Positions 6,445 through 13,566 of a stretch of 13,566 bases of DNA are shown here, piece by piece. A program made the position numbers and the translations under genes. Numbering within the stretch: position 1 is the stretch's first letter; each line of letters begins with the position of its first letter. The notes beneath the pieces are model-generated. The model searched no databases and was not told where the DNA came from. It was given only the letters and a program-made list of their open reading frames with translations. The DNA is from CAYXBG01 sp964463145 (lineage in GTDB: Bacteria > Acidobacteriota > UBA6911 > RPQK01 > CBDAPI01), in the NCBI GenBank assembly GCA_964463145.1, contig CAYXBG010000047.1:1-13566 (forward strand). The letters are read 5' to 3'.

Positions 6445-6970
6445 AGGTTTTAACAGAATTTCCCCTGCGTTATGTCTTCTGTTGCTCTGTTCGGGGATTT
6501 TGGCATCCTGTGGTTACAGAGTAGCCCAAGAAAATCGATTGGATCTCGGTTTTTCTTCAGTGGCCGTAGTTCCGCTAACCAATCTCACCACTACATTTGA
6601 GGTTGAGCAGCGGCTTACGAGGGCTTTGACTAGAAAAATTGTCGAAAAGACAAGTTGGAAGTTACGTTCAGACCCCAATCTCGCAGATGCTGTCCTGGAG
6701 GGAGCTATTACAGAGCTTAGGGTTAGCCCTGTAACATTTGGCCAGAGTTCATTTGGTAACAATTTCCTGGTGACAATGACAGTTCGCATTCAACTCAGAG
6801 AAAGGGAATCTGGTGATATTTTATTCTCGAACGAGCGTTATATATTTCGAGAGCAGTACTCGATCAACGTTGATTTCGAGAAATTTTTTACTGAGGAAAA
6901 TACAGCCTTGGATCGGATTGCTATGGAGTTTGCCTCGAGTGTTATTACATCAGTCTTAGAAGATTTCTAA
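6431..6970 (+). CDS. lptE: LPS-assembly lipoprotein LptE
   Basis: LptE is the outer-membrane lipoprotein that plugs and helps fold LptD, the pore that inserts lipopolysaccharide. The 179-residue product starts with a lipoprotein signal whose hydrophobic core is ALCLLLLCSGI and whose lipobox is LASC, with the acylated cysteine at residue 27. The mature part starts CGYRV, a family hallmark. It continues with SVAVVPLTNLTT, EQRLTRALTRKI, ADAVLEGAI, a strand-rich middle and LDRIAMEFASSVITSVLEDF. The GTG start at 6431 has AGGAAG at 6421-6426 and overlaps the dcd end, suggesting translational coupling. Its presence indicates an outer membrane with LPS. holA follows after 19 bases. In many genomes leuS precedes lptE; here dcd does. 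Confidence 0.9.
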   Translation: MRNVEGFNRISPALCLLLLCSGILASCGYRVAQENRLDLGFSSVAVVPLTNLTTTFEVEQRLTRALTRKIVEKTSWKLRSDPNLADAVLEGAITELRVSPVTFGQSSFGNNFLVTMTVRIQLRERESGDILFSNERYIFREQYSINVDFEKFFTEENTALDRIAMEFASSVITSVLEDF

Positions 6971-6989
6971 AGCTTAAAGAGATTAGTGT

Positions 6990-7928
6990 ATGAAGTTTTC
7001 AGAATTCAAAAATGCGAAGGATTGCCCAGAACCTCTTTACATGGTTTCGGGGCAAGACCCCTTCCACTCGGAACAGGTGTTTGTTGAAGCTCAGAATTGC
7101 GTGGAGGAAGGTGCGCGAAATTTCGACTGGTCGACTTATGATCTAGAACAAGATGCAGAGGTTGATGTGGTCTCAGAGGCGCAGACTTTACCCTGGATGA
7201 GTAAACACCGGTGGATATATGTGAAAAACGCTCACCTGGCGAATGGTGAACTCTTAAGATATTTAAGTAAGCCGGTATCACGTACGGTTGTTGTCCTCGA
7301 GATTGGTAAAAAGGTAACTAAATGGCCCAAACTGCCAAATATCGAAACCCCAAGAAGAGAATCTCCGGTGGCCTGGGTCCGGAAACGGGCAGAGAAAGAA
7401 GGGTTTACTATCAGTCAGAGTGATGCACGCGCTCTTATTGATATGACTGGAGAAGATCGCAAGCGATTGACGCTAGCACTTGAGAAATTATTGCTTAGGC
7501 ACATGGACGATAAGCACATCGTGGGAGATTCTCTGACGGCATTGAATCAGCAATCTAGAGAGTACGATGTATTTTCGCTAATAGGAGCCCTGTCCAAGGG
7601 GAGTGCGGCAAAGGCGCTGAGCATATTGAATCGTCTTTTTGAGCAAGGCCTTTCGGCACCACAGATACTTTCGATGCTCTATTGGAATTTCCGGCGGCTT
7701 TTAGTCGCGAGAGAACAGCTGGAAAAAGGGAAGTCTTTTGGAGCACTTCTGAAAGAACTTAAAATTTGGAGTTATCGAGGGAGAGAGAGAGAGATGCGTG
7801 CAGTACCAGTTGAAAGAATTGCAGTGATTGTGCGGAAAATTCGACGAGCTGACCACTTATCGAAATCGAGCAGGGTTGAAGAAAGAGTGATTCTTGAGGA
7901 ACTCGTGGTTGACGCCTGCCAGAGCTGA
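6990..7928 (+). CDS. holA: DNA polymerase III delta subunit
   Basis: HolA is the clamp-loader subunit that opens the beta sliding clamp. The 312-residue product is slightly shorter than E. coli HolA. The N-terminal AAA+-like region includes PLYMVSGQDPFHSEQV at about 15-30, and a clamp-opening segment of the form AQTLPWMSKHRWIYVKNA follows. A middle region has VAWVRKRAEKEGFTIS and ALIDMTGEDRKRLTLALEKL (about 127-168). A C-terminal collar region contains YDVFSLIGAL and APQILSMLYWNFRRLL. As in the family, no functional ATP-binding motif is seen. An AAAGAG-type ribosome site precedes the ATG. The gene lies between lptE and rpsT, its usual neighbours. A (GA)7 run interrupts the 3' third, and the rpsT promoter lies in its last codons. 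Confidence 0.92.
   Translation: MKFSEFKNAKDCPEPLYMVSGQDPFHSEQVFVEAQNCVEEGARNFDWSTYDLEQDAEVDVVSEAQTLPWMSKHRWIYVKNAHLANGELLRYLSKPVSRTVVVLEIGKKVTKWPKLPNIETPRRESPVAWVRKRAEKEGFTISQSDARALIDMTGEDRKRLTLALEKLLLRHMDDKHIVGDSLTALNQQSREYDVFSLIGALSKGSAAKALSILNRLFEQGLSAPQILSMLYWNFRRLLVAREQLEKGKSFGALLKELKIWSYRGREREMRAVPVERIAVIVRKIRRADHLSKSSRVEERVILEELVVDACQS
7781..7794 (+). repeat. (GA)7 dinucleotide run inside holA
   Basis: Seven GA units code for the RGREREM stretch of HolA. The run is in frame and codes for plausible charged residues. It is long for a bacterial dinucleotide tract and could slip, which would truncate the C-terminal collar of an essential protein. Confidence 0.8.
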
Positions 7929-7938
7929 AATTTATAAT
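7909..7938 (+). promoter_or_regulatory. Sigma-70 promoter of rpsT within holA
   Basis: TTGACG at 7909-7914 (5 of 6 to the -35 consensus) and a perfect TATAAT at 7933-7938 are separated by 18 bases. Transcription would begin near 7945, about 19 bases before the rpsT ATG. The -35 lies inside the last codons of holA and the -10 just after its stop. It is the best promoter match I found in the window and would allow high S20 expression independent of the upstream genes. Confidence 0.75.
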
Positions 7939-7963
7939 TACATTTTTCCTAGAGGTGGGATAG

Positions 7964-8236
7964 ATGCCAAATATCAAGTCGGCGAAGAAGCGTATGCGTC
8001 AGGATGTTGTCCGGAGACTACGCAATCGCGGTAGGATCAGTCGCATGCGGACCGAAATAAGACGATTTAGAGAAATGGTGACGGATAAGAAGATTGATGA
8101 TGCCACAGTACATCTGAGGGAGGTGTACTCGGTTATCGACAAGACAGCACAGAGTGGCCTTATCCATCGCAATACTGGTGCCCGATACAAATCGAGACTT
8201 GTGAAATTACTAGGTCTCGAAAATAAAACGTCTTAA
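7964..8236 (+). CDS. rpsT: 30S ribosomal protein S20
   Basis: S20 binds 16S rRNA early in assembly of the small ribosomal subunit. The 90-residue, strongly basic, all-helical product starts MPNIKSAKKRMRQ and ends with the family pattern IHRNTGARYKSRLVKLL. AGAGGTGGGAT at 7951-7961 is a good ribosome site before the ATG. It has its own strong promoter in the end of holA. The stop codon is followed after only 9 bases by phoH in the same reading frame. Confidence 0.97.
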   Translation: MPNIKSAKKRMRQDVVRRLRNRGRISRMRTEIRRFREMVTDKKIDDATVHLREVYSVIDKTAQSGLIHRNTGARYKSRLVKLLGLENKTS

Positions 8237-8245
8237 ACACTCCTT

Positions 8246-9199
8246 TTGACTGTACGAATTACGCTCCCTGACCGGGGAGGAGAAGTCCTATTTGATCTTC
8301 AGGGCTCCAACGTTCAATTGTTGGAGAGGCTATTCGATGTGGAAATCCATGCCCGGGGATCGGAATTGTCAATACTGGGTGGGCAGAAACAGATCGATGC
8401 AGTCGAGGAAATTCTTGGGGATTTTGTGAATCTGATGGCAGATGGCCATGAGATGGCTAGTGTGGATCTTCAAGAAGCATTCCAGCAGATAGCCCGGGGA
8501 GCAGCTGATAAGTTGCAAGATTTTTTCCCTAAGGCTGTGGTTGTTAAGACTGCGAGCCGAACGATTGTACCGCGCAGTCTTAATCAAGCACGCTATGTCT
8601 CCATGATGGACTCAAATGATCTCGTTTTTGCAGTGGGTCCTGCAGGTACTGGAAAGACTTTTCTTGCTGTAGCCAAGGCTGTATCAGATCTTCTTGAGCA
8701 AAGAGTTGAGAGGATCGTGTTGTCCAGGCCTGCGGTAGAGGCTGGAGAAAAACTCGGATTTCTGCCTGGGGATATACAAGAGAAGGTGGATCCTTATCTC
8801 CGGCCCCTTTACGATGCGCTATTTTATGTGCTCGAGCCTGCCAGAGTGGAGAGACTTTTGGAGAAGCACGTTATTGAAATTGCCCCTCTTGCCTTTATGC
8901 GTGGGCGAACACTTAGTCATTGTTCGGTTATTTTAGATGAGGCCCAGAATTGCACGCCGCAACAAATGAAAATGTTTCTAACCCGGATGGGTGTGAATTC
9001 TAGGATGGTTGTTACAGGTGACGTTACACAAATAGATTTACCTCAAGGACAGATTTCCGGATTGAAGGATGCCGAGAAAGTGCTTAGAGATAGGAAGGGA
9101 ATTGGCTTTTGTTATTTCGATCAGGAAGATGTAGTAAGGCACCGGCTTGTACGCTTAATTATTGATGCTTACTCTGCCAGGGAGGAGTCATCTCCTTAG
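8246..9199 (+). CDS. PhoH-like ATPase (YbeZ type)
   Basis: The 317-residue cytoplasmic P-loop protein matches the PhoH/YbeZ family, linked in other bacteria to RNA processing and ribosome maturation, usually with YbeY. An N-terminal KH-like part covers about 10-65 (LLERLFDVEIHARGSELSI). The ATPase core has Walker A GPAGTGKT at 131-138, RPAVEAGEKLGFLPGD at 161-176, PLAFMRGRTL at 214-223, Walker B VILDEAQN at 228-235 and the TGDVTQIDLP sensor segment at 257-266. The only possible start before the conserved region is TTG 8246, because the rpsT TAA is an in-frame stop three codons earlier. No Shine-Dalgarno sequence is visible, so translation probably depends on ribosomes finishing rpsT. ybeY, the usual next gene, is absent; psd follows instead after 113 bases. 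Confidence 0.93.
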   Translation: MTVRITLPDRGGEVLFDLQGSNVQLLERLFDVEIHARGSELSILGGQKQIDAVEEILGDFVNLMADGHEMASVDLQEAFQQIARGAADKLQDFFPKAVVVKTASRTIVPRSLNQARYVSMMDSNDLVFAVGPAGTGKTFLAVAKAVSDLLEQRVERIVLSRPAVEAGEKLGFLPGDIQEKVDPYLRPLYDALFYVLEPARVERLLEKHVIEIAPLAFMRGRTLSHCSVILDEAQNCTPQQMKMFLTRMGVNSRMVVTGDVTQIDLPQGQISGLKDAEKVLRDRKGIGFCYFDQEDVVRHRLVRLIIDAYSAREESSP

Positions 9200-9260
9200 C
9201 TCCCTGCTAGGTCAGTCACGTGGAATATTCTGGAAATGCTATAAGCCTGAATTGTCTGGT

Positions 9261-9294
9261 TTGACCTTGAAACTAATGTTCTGCATTCTATGGA
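9261..9294 (+). promoter_or_regulatory. Weak promoter candidates upstream of psd
   Basis: The 113-base phoH-psd gap contains two overlapping possibilities: TTGACC (9261-9266) with CATTCT after 17 bases, and TTGAAA (9267-9272) with TATGGA after 16 bases. Both have decent -35 but poor -10 boxes. One of them may drive psd-pssA. Confidence 0.25.
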
Positions 9295-9312
9295 TAATGT
9301 GAGTGACAGCCT

Positions 9313-9939
9313 GTGTTCTCTTGGAATACTAGAATGGTAAAAGAAAGTTATCCTTACTTGGTCTTCGCCGGTTTAGGGGCCGTTGCAGCTTTTATGTGGG
9401 GGGCTGAATGGACTGCTGCTGCCTTTCTTTTAGTGATGGTCTTTACGGGATTTTTTTTCCGCAATCCTGACAGGATTATCCCCTTGGGAGAAGGGCAGAT
9501 CGTTAGTCCTGCCGATGGGAGGATTGTAGATGTGCGGGAGGTGGAATCCGGTACAAGACTTAGTATTTTTCTCTCAATTTTTGATGTGCACATTAGCCGA
9601 GCTCCGATTTCAGGGAGCATTGTTGCCCAGACTTACCATCCTGGAAAGTTTCATTTAGCTTTTGATGATCGTGCATCTATTGAAAACGAAAGAATGGATT
9701 GGGTGTTAGAGGGGGAAGTTGTTTTGAGGTTCAGTTTGATTGCGGGTTTGATCGCTAGGAGGATTGTTGCATGGAAGAAGCCGCGCGAGAAAGTCGCACG
9801 TGGTGATAGAATTGGATTGATTAAATTTGGTAGTCGAGTCGACATTACTTTGCCTAAGAATAGTCGGCTTGTTGTAAAATCAGGAGAACGTGTCCGGGGT
9901 GGTGAGACAGTGATAGCCCGTTTAGGAGGACCCGCTTGA
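9313..9939 (+). CDS. psd: Phosphatidylserine decarboxylase proenzyme (short type)
   Basis: This inner-membrane enzyme turns phosphatidylserine into phosphatidylethanolamine. The product is up to 208 residues, the compact form of the family. A hydrophobic hairpin covers about 14-48 (PYLVFAGLGAVAAF, then AAAFLLVMVFTGFFF), followed by FRNPDR. Conserved elements are SPADG at 65-69, DVHISRAP at 91-98, YHPGKFH at 108-114, ENE at 124-126 and the self-cleavage site IKFGSRVDI. There the chain is expected to split between Gly173 and Ser174 to form the pyruvoyl group. The longest frame uses GTG 9313; ATG 9334 (GGAA at 9323-9326, product starting MVKESYPYLV) resembles family N-termini better. The stop overlaps the pssA start by four bases. 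Confidence 0.94.
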   Translation: MFSWNTRMVKESYPYLVFAGLGAVAAFMWGAEWTAAAFLLVMVFTGFFFRNPDRIIPLGEGQIVSPADGRIVDVREVESGTRLSIFLSIFDVHISRAPISGSIVAQTYHPGKFHLAFDDRASIENERMDWVLEGEVVLRFSLIAGLIARRIVAWKKPREKVARGDRIGLIKFGSRVDITLPKNSRLVVKSGERVRGGETVIARLGGPA

Positions 9940-10759
9940 GAAGAAGAAAGTTTGATCCCTTGAGCAATGGTAGGGGTGGAAGGAAACTGAAACGCTCGAT
10001 TTATATCCTCCCATCGGTTTTTACGGTCGGGAATATTTTTGCGGGATTTATTGCCCTCATTGCGACATTGGGTGGACAATACCAGCAGGCTGCGATCGCT
10101 ATTGGAGTAGCCGTCGTCCTCGACGGATTAGACGGTAGAGTAGCTCGACTCGCTAAGGTTACGAGTGATTTTGGGGTTCACCTTGATTCATTGGCCGATA
10201 CCATTAGTTTTGGTATAGCCCCCGCCATTTTGATCTATTCCTGGGGGCTAGCAGATCTTGGAAATTTTGCGCGATTTTCATCATTTCTCTTCCTGATCTG
10301 TGGTGTGATGCGACTAGCTCGATTCAATGTCCAAGTCCTTGACTTGAAACAGTTTGCGGGGCTTCCCATTCCTGCCGGAGGAGGGTTCATCGCTGCNNNN
10401 NNNNNNAGCAGGGAAGCTGGCAGACTTTGTGTGCCACAGTGCACTTTTTCCCTGATCCTCCAGAGATTCCTGTTTTCAAGCCTTTGTTGGTTGGTGCGAC
10501 GTATCTTGTTTCTCTGCTTATGATTAGTACTATTCGGTATCCTTCCCTGAAGCAACTCAACTTTGGGCGGGGGAAGTCTCATCTAGCGATTTTGACCCTG
10601 GCTCTTCTAGTGGCTGGGGTATATTACTACTCTCAAGACGTACTTTTGATCATAGCTTATGCTTATCTCCTGAGTGGCCCCTTAGCACGTCTTTATCAGT
10701 CGGTTAACTATAGACTGAAGAGGCTCCATCCTAGATCCACTGAGGAATCTCAATTCTGA
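9936..10759 (+). CDS. pssA: CDP-diacylglycerol-serine phosphatidyltransferase, interrupted by assembly gap
   Basis: PssA joins CDP-diacylglycerol and serine to make phosphatidylserine, the substrate of Psd. Before the gap, residues 1-153 include the CDP-alcohol transferase motif DGRVAR, an eight-residue spacer, then GVHLDSLAD (Asp66, Gly67, Ala70, Arg71, Gly80, Asp84 and Asp88 all present), followed by SFGIAPA and RLARFNVQ. After it, in another frame, come HFFPDPPEIPVFKP, LLMISTIRYPSLKQLNF and further membrane segments typical of PssA C-termini. The true number of bases hidden by the N-run must be 2 modulo 3 if the flanks are correct. The TTG start has AGGAGG at 9924-9929 six bases upstream and overlaps the psd stop (TTGA). 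The frame change is most likely an assembly artefact, not a pseudogene. Removal of 10397-10434 gives a continuous 261-residue protein. Confidence 0.88.
10397..10406. other. Assembly gap (10 N)
   Basis: Ten consecutive undetermined bases lie inside pssA. A round ten is a common placeholder for a scaffold join of unknown length. Frames on the two sides disagree. Confidence 0.98.
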
Positions 10760-10909
10760 GATAGTCCTATTCCCGAGTTTCTTTTTCTCTGGTACTCAAG
10801 CTTTATACTGGTCTGGTTAATAGGTGTGATTTGATCAGAAGTTATGTAAGTCGGCGTCATCTCTGATAAATTGAACCGTCTTATTTATCTTTGGAAGGGT
10901 GGGGTTTCA

Positions 10910-12280
10910 ATGCACCTTGAGAAGGTGAAGGTTGTATCGGGATCGGTGCGGAGATTATTGCGCAGGAATGCGCACGGAAACGCTGCCCGGCTCCTTCTCA
11001 AGCTCCGTCCTGGTGATATTTCACTGATTATGCAGCGGCTCAATCTGCGTGAGCAACTACAGCTTTTCAACTTGGTTGCCCAAAAGGATCGACAATTAGC
11101 AGCAGAAGCACTCAATGATTTGGGGGTGGAGCGTGGGGTTGAACTAGTAGCGGATCTTGAGGGATTAGAAATCTCCCAAATACTGCAAGAACTTGAAACG
11201 GATGATAGGGCAGCTTTTATAACTGCTTTGCCTCAGAAACTTGCAGAAGAAGTCCTGAGAGTGATGCGACCTGAGGAGTTAGTTCAGACCCAAGGTCTGT
11301 TGCAGTATGAAGAAGAGACAGCCGGGAGAATAATGACACCGAATGTGTTTGCTCTGGAGGAGCGACTATCAGTCGGTGAGGCAGCTCAAACGATCCAAGA
11401 ATCCAGTGATTTCGAGATGGTGTTCTACCTCTATGTGGTCGATGATCGGAAGCATCTGGTTGGAGTTATTTCATTGCGCCAGCTATTGACTGTGCACCCT
11501 AGCACTCCTCTTGAAAACATCATGTCTACTGATCTTATCTCGGTAGATACTGCTACCGATCAAGAGGAAGTAGCTAGTCAGGTAGCTCTTTACGATCTTC
11601 TAGCCATCCCGGTCGTCGACCACGAGAACAAATTAGTTGGAGTGATCACTGTTGACGATGTTATCGACGTTATCCAGGAGGAGGCTACGGAAGATATCCT
11701 TCATTTGGCAGGAGTGGAGGCAGATGACAATGTTCATGCTACGGCCCGTAATTCTGTAAGCAAGAGATTGCCTTGGTTGTTTGTAAATCTTTTCTTAGCG
11801 CTTATGGCAGCTTCGGTAGTTTATTTCTACGAAGCAACCATTGGTCAACTACCGATATTAGCAGCCTTTCTACCGGTGGTAGCTGGCATGGGAGGGAATT
11901 CTGGGACTCAGGCTCTGACGGTCATGGTTCGCAGTTTGGCTCTCGGAGAGGTGAGCTGGAAAAATGCTCGTGGAGTATTAGCCAAAGAGGTCGCGGTGGG
12001 GGTGGCTAATGGTCTGGCGCTAGGACTTGTTGCTGGAACCGTGGGGTATTGGTGGTCACCAGCTAGTGATCTACGAGTTGGTGTTGCTTTTGGAATTGCT
12101 ATGCTGGCCACAATTTTTCTATCTGGTGTATTGGGTGCCATTATTCCGATGATTCTCAAAAGGCTCAATATTGATCCGGCTATAGCTTCAGGGATCTTTG
12201 TGCATACACTGACAGATGTAATTGCCTTTTTCTCCTTTCTCGGATTGGCCAGTTTCTTTTTATTCCCGATGCAAAGCTAA
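10910..12280 (+). CDS. mgtE: Magnesium transporter MgtE
   Basis: MgtE is a dimeric inner-membrane Mg2+ channel gated by its own Mg2+-sensing cytoplasmic domains. From ATG 10910 it has 456 residues, close to the well-studied Thermus protein. Order: an N domain of helical repeats (about 20-135), two CBS domains (about 140-197 and 200-260, VGVISLRQLL and VGVITVDDVIDVIQEE), a connecting helix, and five membrane segments (about 285-455). The pore signature PVVAGMGGNSGTQ is at about 322-334, and DPAIASGIF followed by HTLTDVIAFF holds the conserved Asp of the last helix. A frame from TTG 10871 exists, but GGAAGGGTGGGG at 10893-10904 supports 10910. The 150-base upstream gap shows a TATACT (10804-10809) without a good -35 and no M-box. 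It overlaps recO by one base. Confidence 0.95.
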   Translation: MHLEKVKVVSGSVRRLLRRNAHGNAARLLLKLRPGDISLIMQRLNLREQLQLFNLVAQKDRQLAAEALNDLGVERGVELVADLEGLEISQILQELETDDRAAFITALPQKLAEEVLRVMRPEELVQTQGLLQYEEETAGRIMTPNVFALEERLSVGEAAQTIQESSDFEMVFYLYVVDDRKHLVGVISLRQLLTVHPSTPLENIMSTDLISVDTATDQEEVASQVALYDLLAIPVVDHENKLVGVITVDDVIDVIQEEATEDILHLAGVEADDNVHATARNSVSKRLPWLFVNLFLALMAASVVYFYEATIGQLPILAAFLPVVAGMGGNSGTQALTVMVRSLALGEVSWKNARGVLAKEVAVGVANGLALGLVAGTVGYWWSPASDLRVGVAFGIAMLATIFLSGVLGAIIPMILKRLNIDPAIASGIFVHTLTDVIAFFSFLGLASFFLFPMQS

Positions 12281-12924
12281 TGGGTCTTTTCCGATGTGAG
12301 ACACTGACTCTACGGACCTACCCCTATTCAGAATCCAATTTGATTGCCGTTTTTCTGTCTCCCGAAATGGGTCAAATAAGAAGTGTGGCGTACGCTGCTA
12401 AGAGCGGTCGTAAAAACCGATTCGGAAGTAGTCTTGAGCCACTCACCCACTCTGATGTCAGTTTTTCTCGTAAGGACGGACAAGAACTAGCGGTGATTAA
12501 GGATATCTCCATCATTCGCAGTTTCCCAGCCTATGAGTTGGAATGGGACGTCAAACTCCATTTCCTCTACTTCACAGAGTTGTTGCAGGAGTTTAGTAAT
12601 GAGGCCAATAGTGCAGAGCGTATGTTCCGGTTGGCATTAGGAGTATTAGGGGTCGTGAAATCGATGCCGACCCTCATATTATCTAGGTATTTTGAGCTAT
12701 GGCTTCTCCAATTGGAAGGGGTCTTACCACCTTTGCATTCTCGGCTGCCGAGCGAATTGGCTGAGAAAGCAACTGATATGATGAAAAAGACTCCTGAGAG
12801 AATTTGTGAGGTAGATTTTTCAGTTCAAGAGGTGAAAAGGCTAGGAAGGCTTTCTGAGGAGTTGATAGAATCTCATTTGGAGAAAAGATTAAAAACCTCA
12901 AAGATGTTGAAAGAGCTCCTATAA
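12280..12924 (+). CDS. recO: DNA repair protein RecO, short form without zinc finger
   Basis: RecO works with RecR (and RecF) to load RecA on SSB-coated single-stranded DNA. The 214-residue product shows the N-terminal OB fold at about 1-80: CETLTLRTYPYSESNLIAVF, then MGQIRSVAYAAKSGRKNRFG, then LEPLTHSDVSF. The helical domain follows (LHFLYFTELLQEF, SRYFELWLLQLEGVLP). The zinc-finger segment that many RecO proteins carry after the LLxLxGxxP element (CxxCG ... CxxC) is missing; the chain goes from GVLPPLHSRLPSEL straight to helical sequence. The family usually has about 240-250 residues. The ATG overlaps the mgtE stop (TAATG), so coupling is likely. Identity rests mainly on the N-terminal half. 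Confidence 0.82.
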   Translation: MGLFRCETLTLRTYPYSESNLIAVFLSPEMGQIRSVAYAAKSGRKNRFGSSLEPLTHSDVSFSRKDGQELAVIKDISIIRSFPAYELEWDVKLHFLYFTELLQEFSNEANSAERMFRLALGVLGVVKSMPTLILSRYFELWLLQLEGVLPPLHSRLPSELAEKATDMMKKTPERICEVDFSVQEVKRLGRLSEELIESHLEKRLKTSKMLKELL

Positions 12925-13052
12925 TTTTTAGTACTCTTGAGGCCAGAATAGGCCATTCTCTGTGTAGTATCCAGTTGCCAAGTTTGTCTGGGATAGGATG
13001 GCACGTGGCGGATGCCGAATTGAAGTAGTAGATCCATTAGGAGCGGGTGCTA

Positions 13053-13566
13053 ATGACTCTACAAGAACTGATCCACAAATTGCATGAGTTTTGGATGGAG
13101 CAGAACTGTGTGATCCAGCAACCATATGATCTGGAAGTGGGCGCGGGGACAATGCATCCAGAGACTTTTCTGAGAGCGCTTGGTCCCGACCCCTATAGAG
13201 TGGCTTATGTACAACCCTCTCGTCGACCGGGAGATGGACGGTATGGCGAAAATCCTAATAGAGTTTACAAGCATCACCAAATGCAAGTAATTCTCAAGCC
13301 AGCTCCAAGTGATGTGCAGGAAGTTTATCTGGAAAGTTTGCGTAGTCTAGGTATTCTTTTAGAGGATCACGACCTTAGATTTGAGGAGGACAATTGGGAA
13401 AGTCCAACACTGGGTGCTTGGGGAATTGGTTGGCAGGTTCTTTTGGATGGATTGGAGATCACACAATTTACTTATTTCCAGCAAGTTGGTGGTCAGGATC
13501 TAATGCCGATCTGTGTGGAGATAACCTATGGATTGGAGAGAATCGCTGGGTTTGTTAGTGGTACGG
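13053..13566 (+). CDS. glyQ: Glycyl-tRNA synthetase alpha subunit (5' part)
   Basis: GlyQ is the catalytic subunit of the bacterial alpha2-beta2 glycyl-tRNA synthetase, which charges tRNA-Gly. The first 171 residues are present and the gene runs off the window. The start [20 protein letters not shown] is followed by [20 protein letters not shown], the class II segment [52 protein letters not shown] and [20 protein letters not shown], all diagnostic. AGGAG at 13039-13043 precedes the ATG by nine bases. The 128 bases between recO and glyQ hold no convincing gene or terminator. glyS is expected downstream. Confidence 0.97.
   Translation, partial: MTLQELIHKLHEFWMEQNCVIQQPYDLEVGAGTMHPETFLRALGPDPYRVAYVQPSRRPGDGRYGENPNRVYKHHQMQVILKPAPSDVQEVYLESLRSLGILLEDHDLRFEEDNWESPTLGAWGIGWQVLLDGLEITQFTYFQQVGGQDLMPICVEITYGLERIAGFVSGT

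Noticed and set aside
9936..10759. pssA as a frameshifted pseudogene
   Set aside because: The frame change coincides exactly with the N-run, and both flanks are well conserved PssA. An assembly artefact is the simpler explanation.
10760..10909. Possible M-box riboswitch upstream of mgtE
   Set aside because: No M-box conserved blocks and no terminator hairpin can be recognised in the 150 bases. MgtE may rely only on its protein-level Mg2+ sensing.
12998..13087. 29-codon open frame (MARGGCRIEVVD...) between recO and glyQ
   Set aside because: It overlaps the glyQ start in another frame, lacks a good ribosome site and resembles nothing known to me.

Overview
The window is a block of chromosomal housekeeping genes from a diderm (Gram-negative type) bacterium. 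LptE, an outer-membrane LPS-assembly lipoprotein, together with PssA and Psd and a separate GlyRS alpha subunit, point to a diderm. GC looks moderate by eye and codon use looks even throughout. The order pgk-tpiA-secG-tRNA-Leu, the lptE-holA-rpsT run, the HU/IHF-like protein and the family-4 glycosyltransferase with an AGMICGSC-type N-terminus suggest an uncultured lineage near Acidobacteriota or Planctomycetota. That placement is an inference and is not proven by anything here. A run of exactly 10 N's suggests a scaffolded draft genome (MAG or SAG).

Layout. Bases 1-1392 (+): the tail of pgk, then tpiA, secG and tRNA-Leu(GAG), i.e. lower glycolysis and protein export. Bases 1407-2090 (-): an exported peptidoglycan-binding/BON-domain protein with two tandem 18-residue repeats. 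The divergent intergenic stretch carries a perfect 7-6-7 palindrome. Bases 2307-5375 (+): a NUDIX hydrolase of the CoA-pyrophosphatase type, a glycosyltransferase and moaA (molybdenum cofactor). Bases 5463-5729 (-): an HU/IHF-family DNA-binding protein with a well-placed promoter overlapped by an inverted repeat. Bases 5869-9199 (+): dcd, lptE, holA, rpsT and phoH, closely packed, with a strong sigma-70-type promoter for rpsT inside the holA 3' end. Bases 9313-10759 (+): psd and pssA, overlapping by 4 bases, the two steps from CDP-diacylglycerol to phosphatidylethanolamine; pssA is interrupted by the N-run. Bases 10910-13566 (+): mgtE (Mg2+ channel), recO (recombination mediator) and the 5' part of glyQ.

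I see no mobile element, CRISPR array, toxin-antitoxin pair, defence system or biosynthetic cluster, and no wholly new system. The observation most worth a second look is in dcd. The protein is otherwise canonical and keeps its substrate-binding residues, but it has serine at the position of the catalytic glutamate (E. coli Glu138). Others of interest are a RecO without the zinc-finger segment, a pssA whose frame is restored precisely if the gap and 28 adjoining bases are dropped, and two operator-like inverted repeats.
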